NCBI RefSeq assembly: GCF_029016485.1
Contig: NZ_CP092106.1
Span: 3,162,001-3,226,000 of the forward strand
Reading direction: 5' to 3'
DNA from: Vibrio sp. JC009
GTDB lineage: Bacteria > Pseudomonadota > Gammaproteobacteria > Enterobacterales > Vibrionaceae
Length of the DNA stretch: 64,000 bases
Part shown: positions 23,731 through 34,596 of the stretch, one piece after another
How the letters are laid out: each line of letters begins with the position of its first letter
Position numbering within the stretch: the stretch's first letter is position 1
Program-made: the position numbers and the translations under genes
The notes under the pieces: model-generated
What the model saw: only the letters and a program-made list of their open reading frames with translations
Told to the model about the DNA's origin: nothing
The model's database searches: none

Positions 23731-25560
23731 TTAAAAGCTATATTCTATAGTTGCGTAGTAACTTCTTTCCTGAGTGTTGTAGTAATAGGTTTCACTTGGA
23801 TTGGTGTCAGTGTTCGTACCAGTAGCCAGGGTATAATCCTCTTCCAACAGATTAGCAACCCGCCCTCTTAGTGTGAGAGAATCAAATATGTAGTAACTAA
23901 CAGCAAAGTCTACCAGTGAATATGCTGACAGCTCTGTAGTACCGTTGCTATAGTCATACCTCTTACCCTGATATAAGTAGCTCAGATCTGCCTGCCAGTT
24001 ATCTGCATAATAGGTCGCATTCCATTTTACATTTTCTTTCGCCCTTCTGGCCAACTGACGGTCATTCTCTTTATCTTCAGGGTCCATATATTCAAAACTG
24101 ATGACATGGCTTACTGGTCCAGTATCAAACATAGCAGACAACTCAATACCCCGAATATCTACTTCCTGAACATTCTCGCCATTGGAAATCATGTTATCAA
24201 TTTGAGTTATGTACCCGGCTATGCGCCAATCAAATAAATCCTGTTCCGCTTCTAGCGCTAATTCATAACTCTTGGACTCTTCCGGCTCCAGATCGCTATT
24301 ACCATAATTCGGCCAATAAAGGGCGTTGAAGGTCGGAGCTTTAAAACCAGTGCCAGCATTTGCCGTCAGGCGATAACGAGTTAGAAACTGCCAGCCAGAC
24401 CCTAACTGCCATGTTGTATTCTGCCCATAACGTTCATTGTCATCGTGTCTTAATGCACCTTCCAGCTGAACTGAGTCTATATTGGCAGCCGTATTGATAT
24501 AAAATGCGGTATTCTTTCTGGAAGTTTCTTCATAAGCCGTAGTAGACTCCGACACATCATCTTTGTACCAATCAACACCTGCTCCAAAAGACCAGCTTTC
24601 GCTCACTCTGTACTGATTAGTGAATGCAAAGCTTGTCCGGTCTGTTTGATAAACACTGCTATATAAGTTGTCATCCAGATGATCTTGGTTCTGGCCAAAC
24701 TCCAGCTTTGAAGTTAAGGCGTCGTTCTCAAACTGAATATTCGCAGCGATGTTATAGGAACGTTCATCCTGATAAATATCATCTACACCACCAAAATACG
24801 AATAACCTGAAGCATCATATTCCAGCTCACCTTCATGATACAGCGCCTGAATATCAGCACTTAAATTGTCGTTAAAGCTATATCCCAGAGTCGTAACAAA
24901 ATCTTTGGACTTATAGCCATCATTATCCTCCTGGCCAGGAAGGTTTGTAGCAGAAAAGCCATCTGTACTAAGGCTATTAGCAGCAAAAGAAACGTGGAAG
25001 TCTTCATTTACTAACTTTGATAGAGATACTTGTCCTTGCTTATAGTTGTCACTACCCATAGTGCCACCAGCAATAACTTCCGAGCGGTGATGTTTCGTAA
25101 TAACATTGATTACACCAGCAATAGCGTCAGAACCGTACATTGCTGCACGGGAGCCGCGTATATATTCAATACACTCGATGGCAAAAACAGGAATCGAAGC
25201 AAGTGATGCCGCTCCCGTAGTAGCACTACCAATACGTATCCCATCAATCAGATAAAGAACATGGTCAGACTCACTTCCCCGAACAAACACACTCTGCTGC
25301 TGACCATAGCCCCCGTTAGATGAGAGCTGGATCCCGGGCAATCGTCGTAAAACTTCTGTGATACTTTTAGCCTGAATGGCAACAATTTCATCTTTAGTAA
25401 CAACTTCTACAGAAACCGTTGTACTTTCTAAGGACTGCTCAAACCGGTTCGCAGTAACCACAATAGTTTCAACATCCGAAGCCGCTTCCTGAGCCTGTGA
25501 AAAAGAAGCATAAGAAAAGAGCGATGCCGACACAGCAATCGCTAAAATAGATTTTTGCAT
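23731..25560 (-). CDS. btuB: TonB-dependent vitamin B12 receptor BtuB
   Basis: Outer-membrane receptor for cobalamin, energised by TonB. It is 609 residues from ATG 25560, which gives a clean signal peptide (MQKSILAIAVSASLFSYASFSQA) before QEAAS and the TonB box ETIVVTA. A longer frame to 25659 would read through the riboswitch leader and is rejected. The plug domain shows RRLPGIQLS and IDGIRIG; the barrel ends in the aromatic C-terminus EYSF. The gene is preceded by a cobalamin riboswitch, so expression should fall when B12 is present. Gene order with trmA and murI matches enterobacteria. Confidence 0.96.
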   Translation of the reverse strand: MQKSILAIAVSASLFSYASFSQAQEAASDVETIVVTANRFEQSLESTTVSVEVVTKDEIVAIQAKSITEVLRRLPGIQLSSNGGYGQQQSVFVRGSESDHVLYLIDGIRIGSATTGAASLASIPVFAIECIEYIRGSRAAMYGSDAIAGVINVITKHHRSEVIAGGTMGSDNYKQGQVSLSKLVNEDFHVSFAANSLSTDGFSATNLPGQEDNDGYKSKDFVTTLGYSFNDNLSADIQALYHEGELEYDASGYSYFGGVDDIYQDERSYNIAANIQFENDALTSKLEFGQNQDHLDDNLYSSVYQTDRTSFAFTNQYRVSESWSFGAGVDWYKDDVSESTTAYEETSRKNTAFYINTAANIDSVQLEGALRHDDNERYGQNTTWQLGSGWQFLTRYRLTANAGTGFKAPTFNALYWPNYGNSDLEPEESKSYELALEAEQDLFDWRIAGYITQIDNMISNGENVQEVDIRGIELSAMFDTGPVSHVISFEYMDPEDKENDRQLARRAKENVKWNATYYADNWQADLSYLYQGKRYDYSNGTTELSAYSLVDFAVSYYIFDSLTLRGRVANLLEEDYTLATGTNTDTNPSETYYYNTQERSYYATIEYSF

Positions 25561-25589
25561 TTTATTCCCTAAAATCGCGTAGTTAGTCA

Positions 25590-25608
25590 AGTGGCATGAG
25601 GTGCCACT
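25590..25608 (-). promoter_or_regulatory. hairpin between cobalamin riboswitch and btuB start
   Basis: On the minus strand AGTGGCA and TGCCACT form a perfect 7-bp stem with a CCTCA loop, directly after the riboswitch aptamer and about 30 bp before the btuB ATG. No T-run follows, so it is more likely part of the expression platform controlling translation than a terminator. Confidence 0.5.
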
Positions 25609-25611
25609 ATC

Positions 25612-25813
25612 CTGCTGGCAGGTCTTCGGACTCAAGAGCACGATATCAATCAATATCACCTTACATCTGACTTCCCACCCAACTTCTGAGCAGTGCCTGG
25701 CTTCTAACCTAAGATGTTCGTTCTCTATTACCGCTGCGCGTCAGTTCCGGAGTTACACCGGATTCCCTATTATTCGGACTGCAAATAATTTGCATCCGCA
25801 CCAACTTCCGGAC
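25612..25813 (-). ncRNA. cobalamin (B12) riboswitch upstream of btuB
   Basis: The minus strand holds the conserved B12-box signatures: GGGAATCCGGTGTAACTCC, then ACTGACGCGCAGCGGT, and at the 3' side AGTCCGAAGACCTGCC. These match the cobalamin riboswitch consensus (GGTGxAAxTCC, CTGxxxCGCAACGGT, GxCAGGAGACCTGCC) in order. The spacing to btuB (about 50 bp) fits a leader. It should bind adenosylcobalamin and repress btuB. Confidence 0.93.
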
Positions 25814-25981
25814 AAATACTAAAAATCAAAGGCAAAACTGTCCAGTGCTATTACTGACTAATTGGTAATATATTTTTCCCCTATGGCATAACTAAGCCTG
25901 ATAACTTGTCAATGAATACTGGACATGTGCAGAGTATTGACTAAAATCTGCGCTCCCTGTGTGAATGCAAAAGGCAAGATA

Positions 25982-27091
25982 ATGGCGACTCCTGAAATAA
26001 ACCCTCAGACATATACCGAACAACTTGAAGAGAAGAAGCAACGCCTTTCCGGCATGTTCTCCCAATACAATGTTCCTGAGCTGGAAGTTTTCGAGTCACC
26101 GGAGAAACACTACCGCATGAGAGCAGAGTTTCGTGTATGGCATGAGGGTGATGATCTTTATTACGTCATGTTCAACCAGGAAACCCGCGAGAAATACCGC
26201 GTTGACCAGTTCCCTGCTGCCAGCAAGCTGATTAATGACCTGATGCCTGTGCTGATGGAATCAATGAAAGCGAACGATACGCTTCGCCGCAAACTGTTCC
26301 AGGTAGACTTTCTTTCAACGTTAAGTGGCGAGATCCTGGTGTCACTTCTGTACCACCGCCAGTTGGATGATGCGTGGACAGAAGAAGCCAAGACACTTAA
26401 AAGCAAACTGAATGATGAAGGCTTTAATCTGAACATCATTGGCCGTGCCCGTAAAATGAAGATCGTTCTGGACAGAGATTATGTTGTTGAACGCCTGAAC
26501 GTAAATGGTGATACCTACATCTACCAGCAAGTTGAAAACAGCTTCACCCAGCCTAACGGGGAAGTGGCTCAGAAGATGCTGGAGTGGGCGATTGACTGTA
26601 CCCAGGAGAGCAGCGGCGATCTTCTTGAACTGTACTGTGGCAACGGTAACTTCTCTCTGGCTCTGGCACAAAACTTCGAACGCGTTCTTGCAACGGAACT
26701 GGCCAAGCCTTCAGTTCAGTCCGCTCAGTACAATATCGCTGCCAATAAAATCGATAATGTTCAGATAATCCGTATGTCAGCAGAAGAGTTCACCGAGGCA
26801 ATGGAAGGTAAGCGGGAGTTCCGACGCCTTAAAGATCAGGGAGTCGACCTGAAGAGCTACAACTGCAACACCATTTTTGTTGATCCGCCAAGAGCCGGTA
26901 TGGATGTGGATACCTGTAAGATGGTTCAGGGTTATGAGCGCATTCTTTATATTTCCTGCAACCCGGAAACACTGAAAGAAAATCTGGATATTCTGGGTGA
27001 AACCCATGATGTAACCCGGTTTGCGCTCTTTGACCAGTTCCCGTACACCCACCATATGGAAGCGGGCGTTTTACTTGAGAGACGCAAATAA
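25982..27091 (+). CDS. trmA: tRNA (uracil-5-)-methyltransferase TrmA
   Basis: Forms m5U54 in tRNA using SAM. It is 369 residues from ATG 25982, close to E. coli TrmA (366). The reading frame is open upstream to 25925, but the conserved start region ([19 protein letters not shown]) follows this ATG, with AAGG upstream. Motifs: SAM-binding [24 protein letters not shown] and ISCNPETL with the nucleophilic Cys. It is divergent from btuB and convergent with yijD. Confidence 0.95.
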   Translation: MATPEINPQTYTEQLEEKKQRLSGMFSQYNVPELEVFESPEKHYRMRAEFRVWHEGDDLYYVMFNQETREKYRVDQFPAASKLINDLMPVLMESMKANDTLRRKLFQVDFLSTLSGEILVSLLYHRQLDDAWTEEAKTLKSKLNDEGFNLNIIGRARKMKIVLDRDYVVERLNVNGDTYIYQQVENSFTQPNGEVAQKMLEWAIDCTQESSGDLLELYCGNGNFSLALAQNFERVLATELAKPSVQSAQYNIAANKIDNVQIIRMSAEEFTEAMEGKREFRRLKDQGVDLKSYNCNTIFVDPPRAGMDVDTCKMVQGYERILYISCNPETLKENLDILGETHDVTRFALFDQFPYTHHMEAGVLLERRK

Positions 27092-27096
27092 AAGAA

Positions 27097-27123
27097 AACG
27101 AGCCGCAAGGCTCGTTTTTTTAT
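27097..27123. terminator. bidirectional terminator between trmA and yijD
   Basis: AACGAGCC-GCAA-GGCTCGTT followed by a T-run on the + strand, with an A-run before it so that it also works for the minus-strand yijD. It directly abuts the yijD stop. Confidence 0.85.
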
Positions 27124-27515
27124 TATTGCTGTTCTTGCTGTTCCTGCTCTCTCTTTCTTACGTATCCGAGCTTTTTACCAACCCAAAGCATAAGAAGCAT
27201 TGTCACGATAATGGCAAAGAAGTTAGAACCCGCTTCCGGGTACTGCGCCTTAACGAAAGCGGAATGACCAAACGCCCCTACAAAAAAGCAGGCTAAACCG
27301 ATTAGCGGGATCTCTTCAGCTACCGGGCTTTTCAGATAGTCCTGATACAACATCTGCACGGCCAGAACCAGTGCGATGACAGGAAAGATTGAGAAGGCGA
27401 TTTCAGTCATCGTCAGAGCCGACAGAAGTGCATTACCGCACATACCAGCAATGACCGCTAAAATAAGAGTCTTTCTTTCTGACTTTACATTGTAGGGAGT
27501 TGAGTCATTTGACAT
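27123..27515 (-). CDS. yijD: YijD family inner-membrane protein (DUF1422)
   Basis: 130 residues from ATG 27515 ([16 protein letters not shown]). Four predicted membrane helices and a basic, Gln/Glu-rich C-terminal tail ([10 protein letters not shown]). It lies immediately after fabR with an 11-bp overlap, as in E. coli, so fabR-yijD is one transcript. The function is not established. A longer frame to 27566 would run further into fabR and is not used. Confidence 0.88.
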   Translation of the reverse strand: MSNDSTPYNVKSERKTLILAVIAGMCGNALLSALTMTEIAFSIFPVIALVLAVQMLYQDYLKSPVAEEIPLIGLACFFVGAFGHSAFVKAQYPEAGSNFFAIIVTMLLMLWVGKKLGYVRKREQEQQEQQ

Positions 27516-28140
27516 AGTTATATCCTGTTTTTTGTCTTTCACGTTCTTTTCTATACCAGTATGCACCTTTTGCAGTCATCCTCAACTGCATAACAAGGCG
27601 CTCTGTAAGTTCATCTCTTTCATGCTTATCCAGATCAAGCGCTTCTGCTCCCGAACTGAATACCAAAATTACTGAAGCTTCAGCCTGAACAACCGCCTCT
27701 TCGCGAGTCATTCCGGTACTGATCAAATATTCGGTCAATTCAGCAGAAAAATGTTGGATCTCCCTCGCAACTGCAGCTCTAAATTCTGCAGAAGTGCCGG
27801 AGCGCTCACGTAATAGCAAACGAAAAACGTTTGGGCTGCTTTCGATAAACTCCATAAAGGTCTCTACCGAAGTCCTAATCACGCTGCCTTCCTTCACAAT
27901 ACGCTGACGAGCCTGACGCATCAACTGACGAAGAAGTAACCCCCCTTCATCAACCATAGTCAATCCAAGCTCATCCATATCTTTGAAGTGACGATAAAAA
28001 GAGGTAGGTGCTATACCCGCTTCTCTCGCAACCTCTCTGAGACTCAGATTAGAAAAACTGCGATCTGCACTTAACTGACTAAAGGCAGCATCTATTAAAG
28101 AGCGACGAGTTTTCTCTTTCTGCTGTGCCCGAATTCCCAT
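27505..28140 (-). CDS. fabR: HTH-type repressor of unsaturated fatty acid synthesis FabR
   Basis: TetR-family regulator that in E. coli represses fabA/fabB. From ATG 28140 it is 211 residues and begins [23 protein letters not shown], nearly the E. coli start. An upstream in-frame ATG at 28161 would add seven residues and cannot be excluded, since neither has a strong ribosome site. The HTH is around [20 protein letters not shown]. It overlaps yijD by 11 bp and is divergent from sthA, the same neighbourhood as in E. coli. Confidence 0.93.
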   Translation of the reverse strand: MGIRAQQKEKTRRSLIDAAFSQLSADRSFSNLSLREVAREAGIAPTSFYRHFKDMDELGLTMVDEGGLLLRQLMRQARQRIVKEGSVIRTSVETFMEFIESSPNVFRLLLRERSGTSAEFRAAVAREIQHFSAELTEYLISTGMTREEAVVQAEASVILVFSSGAEALDLDKHERDELTERLVMQLRMTAKGAYWYRKERERQKTGYNYVK

Positions 28141-28365
28141 TTTTATTTCTTTACTGTTCATTGTTATAAGCCATATTCAGCCCATTACTATAGCGCGAAT
28201 TCCGGAAAGTAGAAAACAGGATGCCAGTACACGCTTTCTGTTTCATCTATAAATCCACAACTCCGTGATCCCATCCACTCTCTGCTATGAATCTTATTTA
28301 CCCGAAATTTTAAAAGGTTAATATCACGCTACATAAATGTTAAAAATTAACAAGGATGGATCCTG

Positions 28366-29766
28366 ATGGCACAGAGCAATCATTATGACGCAATTGTGAT
28401 CGGTAGCGGCCCTGGTGGTGAGGGAGCAGCTATGGGGCTAACCAAGGCAGGTCAGCATGTTGCCATCATAGAAAAAGAGTCCAGCGTAGGTGGCGGTTGT
28501 ACGCACTGGGGCACTATTCCATCAAAAGCACTCCGGCACGCGGTAAGCCGGATCATTGAGTACAACAGAAATCCCCTTTTCTGCCATAACAACACTAGCC
28601 TGCACTCAACATTTTCCAATATTCTGACTCACGCCAAAACCGTCATTGATAAGCAGACAAGGTTAAGACAGGGGTTCTATGACAGAAACCTGTGTGATCT
28701 GATATATGGAGAAGCCGTATTCTCAGACAACAACACCATTGATGTAAATAAAGCGGACGGTAGTACCGAGCAATATACGGCAGACAAATTTATTATCGCC
28801 ACCGGTTCACGGCCTTACCGCCCCGATAATGTCGATTTTTCCCATAAACGCATTTATGACAGTGATTCCATTTTGTCTCTTGAGCACGATCCAAGGCATA
28901 TCATCATTTACGGTGCCGGTGTTATTGGCTGCGAATATGCCTCCATATTCCGCGGGCTGGATGTAAAAACTGATCTGATTAATACCCGCGACAGACTGCT
29001 TTCATTTCTCGACAATGAGATCTCTGATGCGCTTTCGTACCACTTCTGGAACAGCGGTGTCATCATCAGAAATGATGAGACGTATAAAAAAATTGAAGGC
29101 ACAGATGACGGTGTCATCATCCACCTTGAGTCAGGGAAGAAAATGCGAGCTGATTGTTTGCTGTATGCAAATGGCAGAACCGGGAATACAGACAAGCTCA
29201 ACCTTGAAGCGGTCGGTCTGTCACCCGACTCCCGTGGTCAGTTGAAAGTAGACGAACATTACCGCACCGATTCAGAACATATCTATGCGGTAGGGGATGT
29301 TATCGGCTACCCTAGCCTGGCAAGTGCCGCCTACGATCAGGGCCGATTTGCCGCCGAGCACATCGCGCTGGGTAAAACCGATACTCACCTTATCGAAGAC
29401 ATACCTGCCGGCATCTACACCATTCCGGAAATAAGCTCCGTCGGAAAAACAGAGCAGGAGCTGACTTCTGCAAAAATTCCTTACGAAGTGGGCCGCGCCT
29501 CATTTAAACACCTGGCCAGAGCTCAGATTGCCGGAAAAGATATCGGCAGCCTGAAAATACTCTTCCACCGGGAAAGCAAAGAGATACTCGGCATACACTG
29601 CTTTGGGGAAAGAGCAGCGGAAATAATCCATATCGGGCAGGCCATTATGGAACAGAAAGGCGAAGCAAATACCATAGAGTATTTCGTTAATACCACCTTT
29701 AACTATCCGACTATGGCAGAAGCTTACCGGGTTGCAGCATTAAATGGTCTGAACAGGCTGTTCTAA
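28366..29766 (+). CDS. sthA: soluble pyridine nucleotide transhydrogenase
   Basis: FAD flavoprotein that moves reducing equivalents between NADPH and NAD+. 466 residues, the exact family length. Motifs: FAD-binding [30 protein letters not shown] (the redox disulphide of lipoamide dehydrogenases is replaced, as in SthA), NAD-binding [13 protein letters not shown], and the FAD segment [16 protein letters not shown]. The preceding AAGGA is a good ribosome site. Divergent from fabR. Confidence 0.96.
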   Translation: MAQSNHYDAIVIGSGPGGEGAAMGLTKAGQHVAIIEKESSVGGGCTHWGTIPSKALRHAVSRIIEYNRNPLFCHNNTSLHSTFSNILTHAKTVIDKQTRLRQGFYDRNLCDLIYGEAVFSDNNTIDVNKADGSTEQYTADKFIIATGSRPYRPDNVDFSHKRIYDSDSILSLEHDPRHIIIYGAGVIGCEYASIFRGLDVKTDLINTRDRLLSFLDNEISDALSYHFWNSGVIIRNDETYKKIEGTDDGVIIHLESGKKMRADCLLYANGRTGNTDKLNLEAVGLSPDSRGQLKVDEHYRTDSEHIYAVGDVIGYPSLASAAYDQGRFAAEHIALGKTDTHLIEDIPAGIYTIPEISSVGKTEQELTSAKIPYEVGRASFKHLARAQIAGKDIGSLKILFHRESKEILGIHCFGERAAEIIHIGQAIMEQKGEANTIEYFVNTTFNYPTMAEAYRVAALNGLNRLF

Positions 29767-29768
29767 AG

Positions 29769-30602
29769 TTACCAGCTAAACTCCACCACGGTTGGTGTGA
29801 CTCTGGCTTTTAATCCTGAGAATTTTCGCAGCATACGCTGCCAGAATTTCCAGCGGTTACAGTCATGATCCAGTGGTGAGTAGCATTTTACCCATTTCAC
29901 CCAGGGTACCCACTGGAATACTTTGTGTTCCGGTGAGGCAAAGCCATGGGCGTAAGTTTCACATCCCAGTTTTTGACCCACCTCAGAACTGGTCTTGTCT
30001 CCGGCCAGAACAACACAGGCCTGAGCTTTTACAAAAAAACGACCCAATGCCTGAATAAACTGAGATGTCTGTTTTTCTGAGCAATCCAGCAAAGCCTGCT
30101 CGCATACAATCAGAACCGGAGCATTTTCCGGAACAGGAAGAGCATAAAGCCATTCAAGACTGTTTACTGAACCACATCTGAGTTGATAGCGCTCATTGTC
30201 ATGAAATAACTTCTGACGCCATAGCAGGTTTTCATTGATATCCAGCTCCAGCCAGCGGCAAAGCCCGTTGTCCAGGCGGTAAAACCGGGTATCCAGTCCA
30301 GCTCCCACATTAATCACCCAACCATTAGGATGCTGATCAAGAAAAGCCTGAACACGGAGATCGCACAGCTTAGTCAGCGTGGTATACATAAGTTGCTTTT
30401 GATTAACGTCGCCTGAGAGGCATTCGGATGACAGCTGGCACTGCTTACACGCCTTTGCTGCAATAGGGTCATAAACCAGGCCATCTTCCATAAGACTTTC
30501 CCTGCTTCTGAACCACATTGGCTTAAGCAGGTTTACCGGGATCTCATAGCCACCAGATACCCTGTCTCTGTCTGAATAAGAGTTTTTATTAAAGCAGTTC
30601 AT
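29769..30602 (-). CDS. class I SAM-dependent methyltransferase, LCMT/PPM-like
   Basis: 277 residues from ATG 30602, chosen because GGAGG lies 8 bases upstream; in-frame ATGs 6 and 24 bases earlier are less well placed. The signature NVGAGLDTRFYRL is that of the leucine-carboxyl/PPM-type methyltransferases (PF04072, TcmP-like), which usually O-methylate carboxylates. A Cys cluster CKQCQLSSEC near residues 52-61 is unusual. A Fur-like operator overlaps the promoter, so iron may control the gene. It converges on sthA, 2 bp apart. The substrate is unknown. Confidence 0.8.
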   Translation of the reverse strand: MNCFNKNSYSDRDRVSGGYEIPVNLLKPMWFRSRESLMEDGLVYDPIAAKACKQCQLSSECLSGDVNQKQLMYTTLTKLCDLRVQAFLDQHPNGWVINVGAGLDTRFYRLDNGLCRWLELDINENLLWRQKLFHDNERYQLRCGSVNSLEWLYALPVPENAPVLIVCEQALLDCSEKQTSQFIQALGRFFVKAQACVVLAGDKTSSEVGQKLGCETYAHGFASPEHKVFQWVPWVKWVKCYSPLDHDCNRWKFWQRMLRKFSGLKARVTPTVVEFSW

Positions 30603-30624
30603 TACCATCCACCTCCGATAAGGC

Positions 30625-30645
30625 AAATGATAATGACTACCATTT
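30625..30645 (-). promoter_or_regulatory. Fur-box-like operator overlapping a promoter
   Basis: AAATGATAATGACTACCATTT matches the GATAATGATAATCATTATC Fur consensus at most positions and is partly palindromic. On the minus strand a TTGCAA (-35) and TATCAT (-10), 17 bp apart, cover about 30629-30657, so the site overlaps the -10. Repression of the methyltransferase by Fur-iron is inferred. Confidence 0.6.
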
Positions 30646-30676
30646 AGATTTGCAAGAATTAATCAAAATATCTGAC

Positions 30677-30739
30677 TTATACCAATACCAGTAATTAGCT
30701 GTTCAGTGATTGCGCAGATAATTACTGGGATTGGTATTA
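30677..30739. mobile_element. MITE-like element, short copy, at lexA stop codon
   Basis: 63 bp including TTA on both sides. The element itself starts TACCAAT and ends ATTGGTA, with inverted ends of about 20 bp. The inner part is GTTCAGTGATTGCGCA. The right-hand TTA is the lexA stop codon (TAA) read on the minus strand. Confidence 0.8.
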
Positions 30740-31357
30740 CATCCAATCAGTATTTCTGATGATCCCCACAGCGATACCTTCAATTTCCATATACTGGGAG
30801 GTAAGGTCAACCTTAATTGGGGAGAACTCTTCGTTTTCAGCATGCAGCAGAACCGTTGAACCCTGACGCTCCAGTCTTTTTACGGTAACATCATCTTCCA
30901 CACGTGCGACAACAACCTGACCGTTTCTGACATCCTGAGTTTTATGAACCGCAAGAAGGTCGCCATCCATAATTCCGATATCTTTCATACTTTCGCCATG
31001 CACACGCAAAAGGAAGTCCGCCTGAGGCCTGAACATATTTGGATCAACCTTATAGTGGGCTTCCACATGTTCCTGAGCAAGAATAGGCTCACCGGCAGCA
31101 ACCTGACCAATAAGCGGAAGGCCTTCATCATTGGCGGCATCATCCTGCAGCAGAATACGAATACCACGGGAAGCTCCCGGAATAATTTCAATCGCCTGCT
31201 TTTTAGCCAGTGCTTTTAAATGTTCTTCCGCAGCATTGGCGGAACGAAAGCCGAGTTCGCGAGCAATTTCAGCTCGTGTAGGCGGCATACCTGTGTCTTC
31301 AATTTTCTCTTTAATCAGGTCAAATACCTGTTGTTGGCGAGGAGTTAACGGCTTCAT
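30737..31357 (-). CDS. lexA: SOS repressor LexA
   Basis: 206 residues. The N-terminal winged HTH ([15 protein letters not shown]...) is followed by the autocleavage site Ala88-Gly89 (QVAAGEP) and the Ser123/Lys160 dyad (GESMKD, TVKRLE). The C-terminus GIIRNTDWM is full length, and the TAA stop that follows is the flank of a MITE-like element. Two SOS boxes upstream give autoregulation. It follows dgkA on the same strand, as in E. coli. Confidence 0.97.
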   Translation of the reverse strand: MKPLTPRQQQVFDLIKEKIEDTGMPPTRAEIARELGFRSANAAEEHLKALAKKQAIEIIPGASRGIRILLQDDAANDEGLPLIGQVAAGEPILAQEHVEAHYKVDPNMFRPQADFLLRVHGESMKDIGIMDGDLLAVHKTQDVRNGQVVVARVEDDVTVKRLERQGSTVLLHAENEEFSPIKVDLTSQYMEIEGIAVGIIRNTDWM

Positions 31358-31364
31358 AAGTCAC

Positions 31365-31380
31365 CTGTCTTTTTATACAG
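31365..31380 (-). promoter_or_regulatory. LexA (SOS) box 1
   Basis: CTG-N10-CAG (minus strand CTGTATAAAAAGACAG), 8 bp upstream of the lexA start codon. Confidence 0.9.
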
Positions 31381-31384
31381 TTAA

Positions 31385-31400
31385 CTGTGAGTATATACAG
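31385..31400 (-). promoter_or_regulatory. LexA (SOS) box 2
   Basis: CTG-N10-CAG (minus strand CTGTATATACTCACAG), 4 bp from box 1. Tandem boxes before lexA are the usual autoregulatory layout. Confidence 0.92.
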
Positions 31401-31475
31401 TAAGTTAACTCTTGCAAAGGATCATTTGCAAATAAGCCAAATGTTTCATGTGGAACAACCACTTCCGTCAAAAAC

Positions 31476-31853
31476 CTAAGCAGCGAAATACGCCATATAT
31501 ATCGCCTCACACCAGACGTAGGCGGATAAAACCATAGAAATAAGCACGGCAGCTGAGCCGGTATCTTTTGCTCTTCCGGCCAGTTCATGGAATTCGAATC
31601 CAACCCTGTCAACAACTGCTTCAACCGCAGTGTTAAGTAGCTCAACAATCATAACCAGCAGAACAGAAGCCACCATCATAATTCTGTGGGTGCTGTCTAC
31701 ATCCAGATAAAAGGCCAGTGGCAGCATAATCAGGGCAGCAAAGACTTCCTGCCTGAATGCTTCTTCGTTGGTAAAGGCGGCCTTTATCCCCTGGCTTGAG
31801 TAAATTGTTGCATTAATGAGCCTCTTTATTCCTTTATTTTCCGGATTCTTCAT
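31476..31853 (-). CDS. dgkA: diacylglycerol kinase
   Basis: 125-residue integral membrane kinase that recycles diacylglycerol to phosphatidic acid. It has the family motif IVELLNTAVEAVVDRV (about residues 68-83) and three membrane helices, with the amphipathic N-terminal helix around YSSQGIKAAFTNEEAFRQE. It lies between plsB (divergent) and lexA, the conserved gammaproteobacterial arrangement. Confidence 0.95.
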   Translation of the reverse strand: MKNPENKGIKRLINATIYSSQGIKAAFTNEEAFRQEVFAALIMLPLAFYLDVDSTHRIMMVASVLLVMIVELLNTAVEAVVDRVGFEFHELAGRAKDTGSAAVLISMVLSAYVWCEAIYMAYFAA

Positions 31854-32112
31854 CTATGTTTCCTATGAATACATAAAATTTTTTGCACACAGTCAGTACT
31901 TGGGCGCTATTTAGGGTTAAAAGGTTGGACCAGTTTCTGTTATCCTTGCACCGCGTCATTTATGCAGATGAGTTAAGTGTAGAAATGTCAGTCCCCCAGG
32001 GTCTAATCAATAGCTTAGAAGATCAGATACCTTCTTGCGATTGTGCATGACCAAATTGACAGAAAAATAAACGCTTAGCACTTTTTTTGATTTTTCTTGA
32101 GGCTAGCTAAAG

Positions 32113-34554
32113 ATGTCTTCTGAACGACTATTTCCACGTTCAACAGTTAAGCTCCCAATCTCCTTATTGGTAAGAGCCAAAGCCATCCCTTCCAATCCGA
32201 TTGGTGATCTGGGAATCGATTTAAATAAGCCACTGATTTATGCGTTGCCATTTCGTTCCAATGTTGATCTCTTCACCATGCGTAAGCAGGCTATTTCATT
32301 CGGACTGCCAGATCCGCTATCGCCTCTTGAGATAAACGGCAAAAAATTTGGCCGATATGTCTACATCAGTTCCCGGCCGACCCTGCTACAGGATGACAAA
32401 CATATCCCAAGTGCTTCTGTGGAACTTTTCTCCGAGCTGTTAAATCTGCATGAGCACGACAGAGCGTTAGATGTTCAGGTGATCCCGGCTTCTGTTTTAT
32501 GGGGGAGAAAGCCGGGTAAAGAAGAGCTGGAAACGCCTTACCTTCAGGCGATGAATGGTCCGAAGAAAGCGATGGCGATGCTTTTCTCAGGCCGCGACTG
32601 TATGGTGCGCTTCAGCCCTGTGGTTTCACTTCGTTATATGGCAGATGTGCATGGCACAGATGAGTCTATTGCCCTGAAGCTGGCGCGGGTTGCACGTATT
32701 CACTTTTCAAGACAAAAGCTGGCAGCATCCGGCCCTAACCTTCCGGAAAGGGATCAGCTGTTCAACCGTCTTCTTGAGTCACAGGCAATTAAGAAAGCGG
32801 TAGAAGACGAAGCCAGAGCGAAGAATATCGATATCGCGAAAGCACGCAAAGAAGCCTACTCAATTCTGGATGAAGTGGCGGCAAACTTTTCCTATTCACT
32901 GGTCAAACGAGGCGACCGCTTCCTGGGTTGGTTGTGGAACAAACTTTACCAGGGACTGAACATCAACAACGCCGAGACAGTAAGACGTCTGGCTCAGGAT
33001 GGTCACGAGATTGTGTACGTTCCGTGTCACCGTAGCCATATGGACTATCTTCTGCTTTCTTATGTTCTGTACCACGAAGGCATGGTTCCTCCGCATATCG
33101 CAGCCGGTATTAACCTGAACTTTTTCCCGGCAGGTCCTATCTTCCGCCGTGGCGGCGCTTTCTTTATCCGCCGCAGCTTTAAAGGTAACAAGCTGTACTC
33201 GACCATTTTCCGAGAGTATCTGGCCGAACTGTTTGCTAAGGGCTACTCAGTGGAGTACTTCAGCGAAGGTGGCCGTTCCCGTACCGGTCGTCTGCTACAG
33301 GCCAAGACAGGTATGCTGGCAATGACCATTCAGGCGATGCTGCGAGGCATGAACCGCCCGGTTACTCTGGTGCCTGTTTATATCGGCTACGAACACGTAA
33401 TGGAAGTTTCTACCTACGCCAAAGAGCTGCGTGGTAAACGCAAAGAGAAAGAAAACGCAGGACAGGTTCTGCGAACTCTGCGTAAGCTTCGCAACTTTGG
33501 TCAGGGCTATGTGAACTTTGGTGAGCCGATTCCTCTGAATAACTACCTGAACACTCATGTACCAGAGTGGACGCAGGATATCGATCCGCTTGAAGCGCCA
33601 AGACCTCAGTGGATGACACCGGTAGTCAACCAGATCGCAGTTAAGATGATGACGCATATCAACGATGCAGCAGCCACCAATGCGTTAACGCTTTGTGCAA
33701 TGGCGCTTCTGGCTTCCCGTCAGAGGGCTCTGGCTAAAGAGACGCTTGTCTCTCAGATAGAGCTTTACACCGCACTACTGCGCAACGTTCCTTACTCTGC
33801 CACTAGCACAGTTCCGGATAAGTCAGCTCACCAGCTTGTGGATCACGCTATCTCACTGAATAAATTTGTTACCGAGCGCGACAGCATGGGTGAAATCATT
33901 TCTCTGGATCGCCATCAGTCTATCCTGATGACCTACTACAGAAACAATATTATTCACCTGTTTGCGATTCCTTCTCTCATCGCACAGCTTGTTGTTCAGC
34001 ACAGCAGTCTTTCTGTCGAACAGATTCAGACAACGGTAAAAGCGCTGTATCCGTTCCTGAAAAAGGAGCTATTCCTGCGCTACGAAGAGCAAGAGCTGGA
34101 AGCCGTCGTCGATGCTCTTATTCAGGAGCTGGTCAATCAGGAACAGATCAACCTGAAAGATGGTGTGGTCTCTATTAACCAGAGCAATATTCAGTCTCTG
34201 ATGCTGCTTGCCCGCTCAATTGCTGAAACTCTGCAACGCTATGCGATCGCGATTAATCAGCTGGCATTTGATCCTGACGTGGATAAATCTGAGCTTGAGC
34301 AAAGAAGCCAGGACGTTGCACAGCGACTTGGCCGTCTGCATGGCATCAACGCACCGGAATTCTTTGATAAAGGAGTCTTTGCCTCCCTCTTCAGCACACT
34401 GAAGGAGCAGAGCTACATTGACTCAGAAGGTAAGTGCGATGAAGAGAAAACTCAGGCACTGGCCGATATGCTTGCGACTCTGTTACCAACAGAAGTCAAA
34501 CTGACGATTCAGGAAAACCTGATTCCGGAAGAAGAAGCGGAAAGCGAAGAATAA
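32113..34554 (+). CDS. plsB: glycerol-3-phosphate acyltransferase PlsB
   Basis: First step of phospholipid synthesis at the inner membrane. The 813-residue length matches PlsB. The acyltransferase block [11 protein letters not shown] (HX4D, about residue 306), block II around [14 protein letters not shown], block [13 protein letters not shown] and block [10 protein letters not shown] are all present in order. A 259-bp region separates it from divergent dgkA, with no other gene seen. A terminator and a MITE-like element follow. Confidence 0.96.
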   Translation: MSSERLFPRSTVKLPISLLVRAKAIPSNPIGDLGIDLNKPLIYALPFRSNVDLFTMRKQAISFGLPDPLSPLEINGKKFGRYVYISSRPTLLQDDKHIPSASVELFSELLNLHEHDRALDVQVIPASVLWGRKPGKEELETPYLQAMNGPKKAMAMLFSGRDCMVRFSPVVSLRYMADVHGTDESIALKLARVARIHFSRQKLAASGPNLPERDQLFNRLLESQAIKKAVEDEARAKNIDIAKARKEAYSILDEVAANFSYSLVKRGDRFLGWLWNKLYQGLNINNAETVRRLAQDGHEIVYVPCHRSHMDYLLLSYVLYHEGMVPPHIAAGINLNFFPAGPIFRRGGAFFIRRSFKGNKLYSTIFREYLAELFAKGYSVEYFSEGGRSRTGRLLQAKTGMLAMTIQAMLRGMNRPVTLVPVYIGYEHVMEVSTYAKELRGKRKEKENAGQVLRTLRKLRNFGQGYVNFGEPIPLNNYLNTHVPEWTQDIDPLEAPRPQWMTPVVNQIAVKMMTHINDAAATNALTLCAMALLASRQRALAKETLVSQIELYTALLRNVPYSATSTVPDKSAHQLVDHAISLNKFVTERDSMGEIISLDRHQSILMTYYRNNIIHLFAIPSLIAQLVVQHSSLSVEQIQTTVKALYPFLKKELFLRYEEQELEAVVDALIQELVNQEQINLKDGVVSINQSNIQSLMLLARSIAETLQRYAIAINQLAFDPDVDKSELEQRSQDVAQRLGRLHGINAPEFFDKGVFASLFSTLKEQSYIDSEGKCDEEKTQALADMLATLLPTEVKLTIQENLIPEEEAESEE

Positions 34555-34566
34555 AGAAGTGGAAAA

Positions 34567-34596
34567 AGGGGCTCTGCAATAGCAGGGTCCTTTTTT
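34567..34596 (+). terminator. terminator after plsB
   Basis: GGGGCTCTGC-AATA-GCAGGGTCC is an imperfect stem followed by six T. The T-run merges with the left TTA of the adjacent MITE-like element. Confidence 0.7.
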
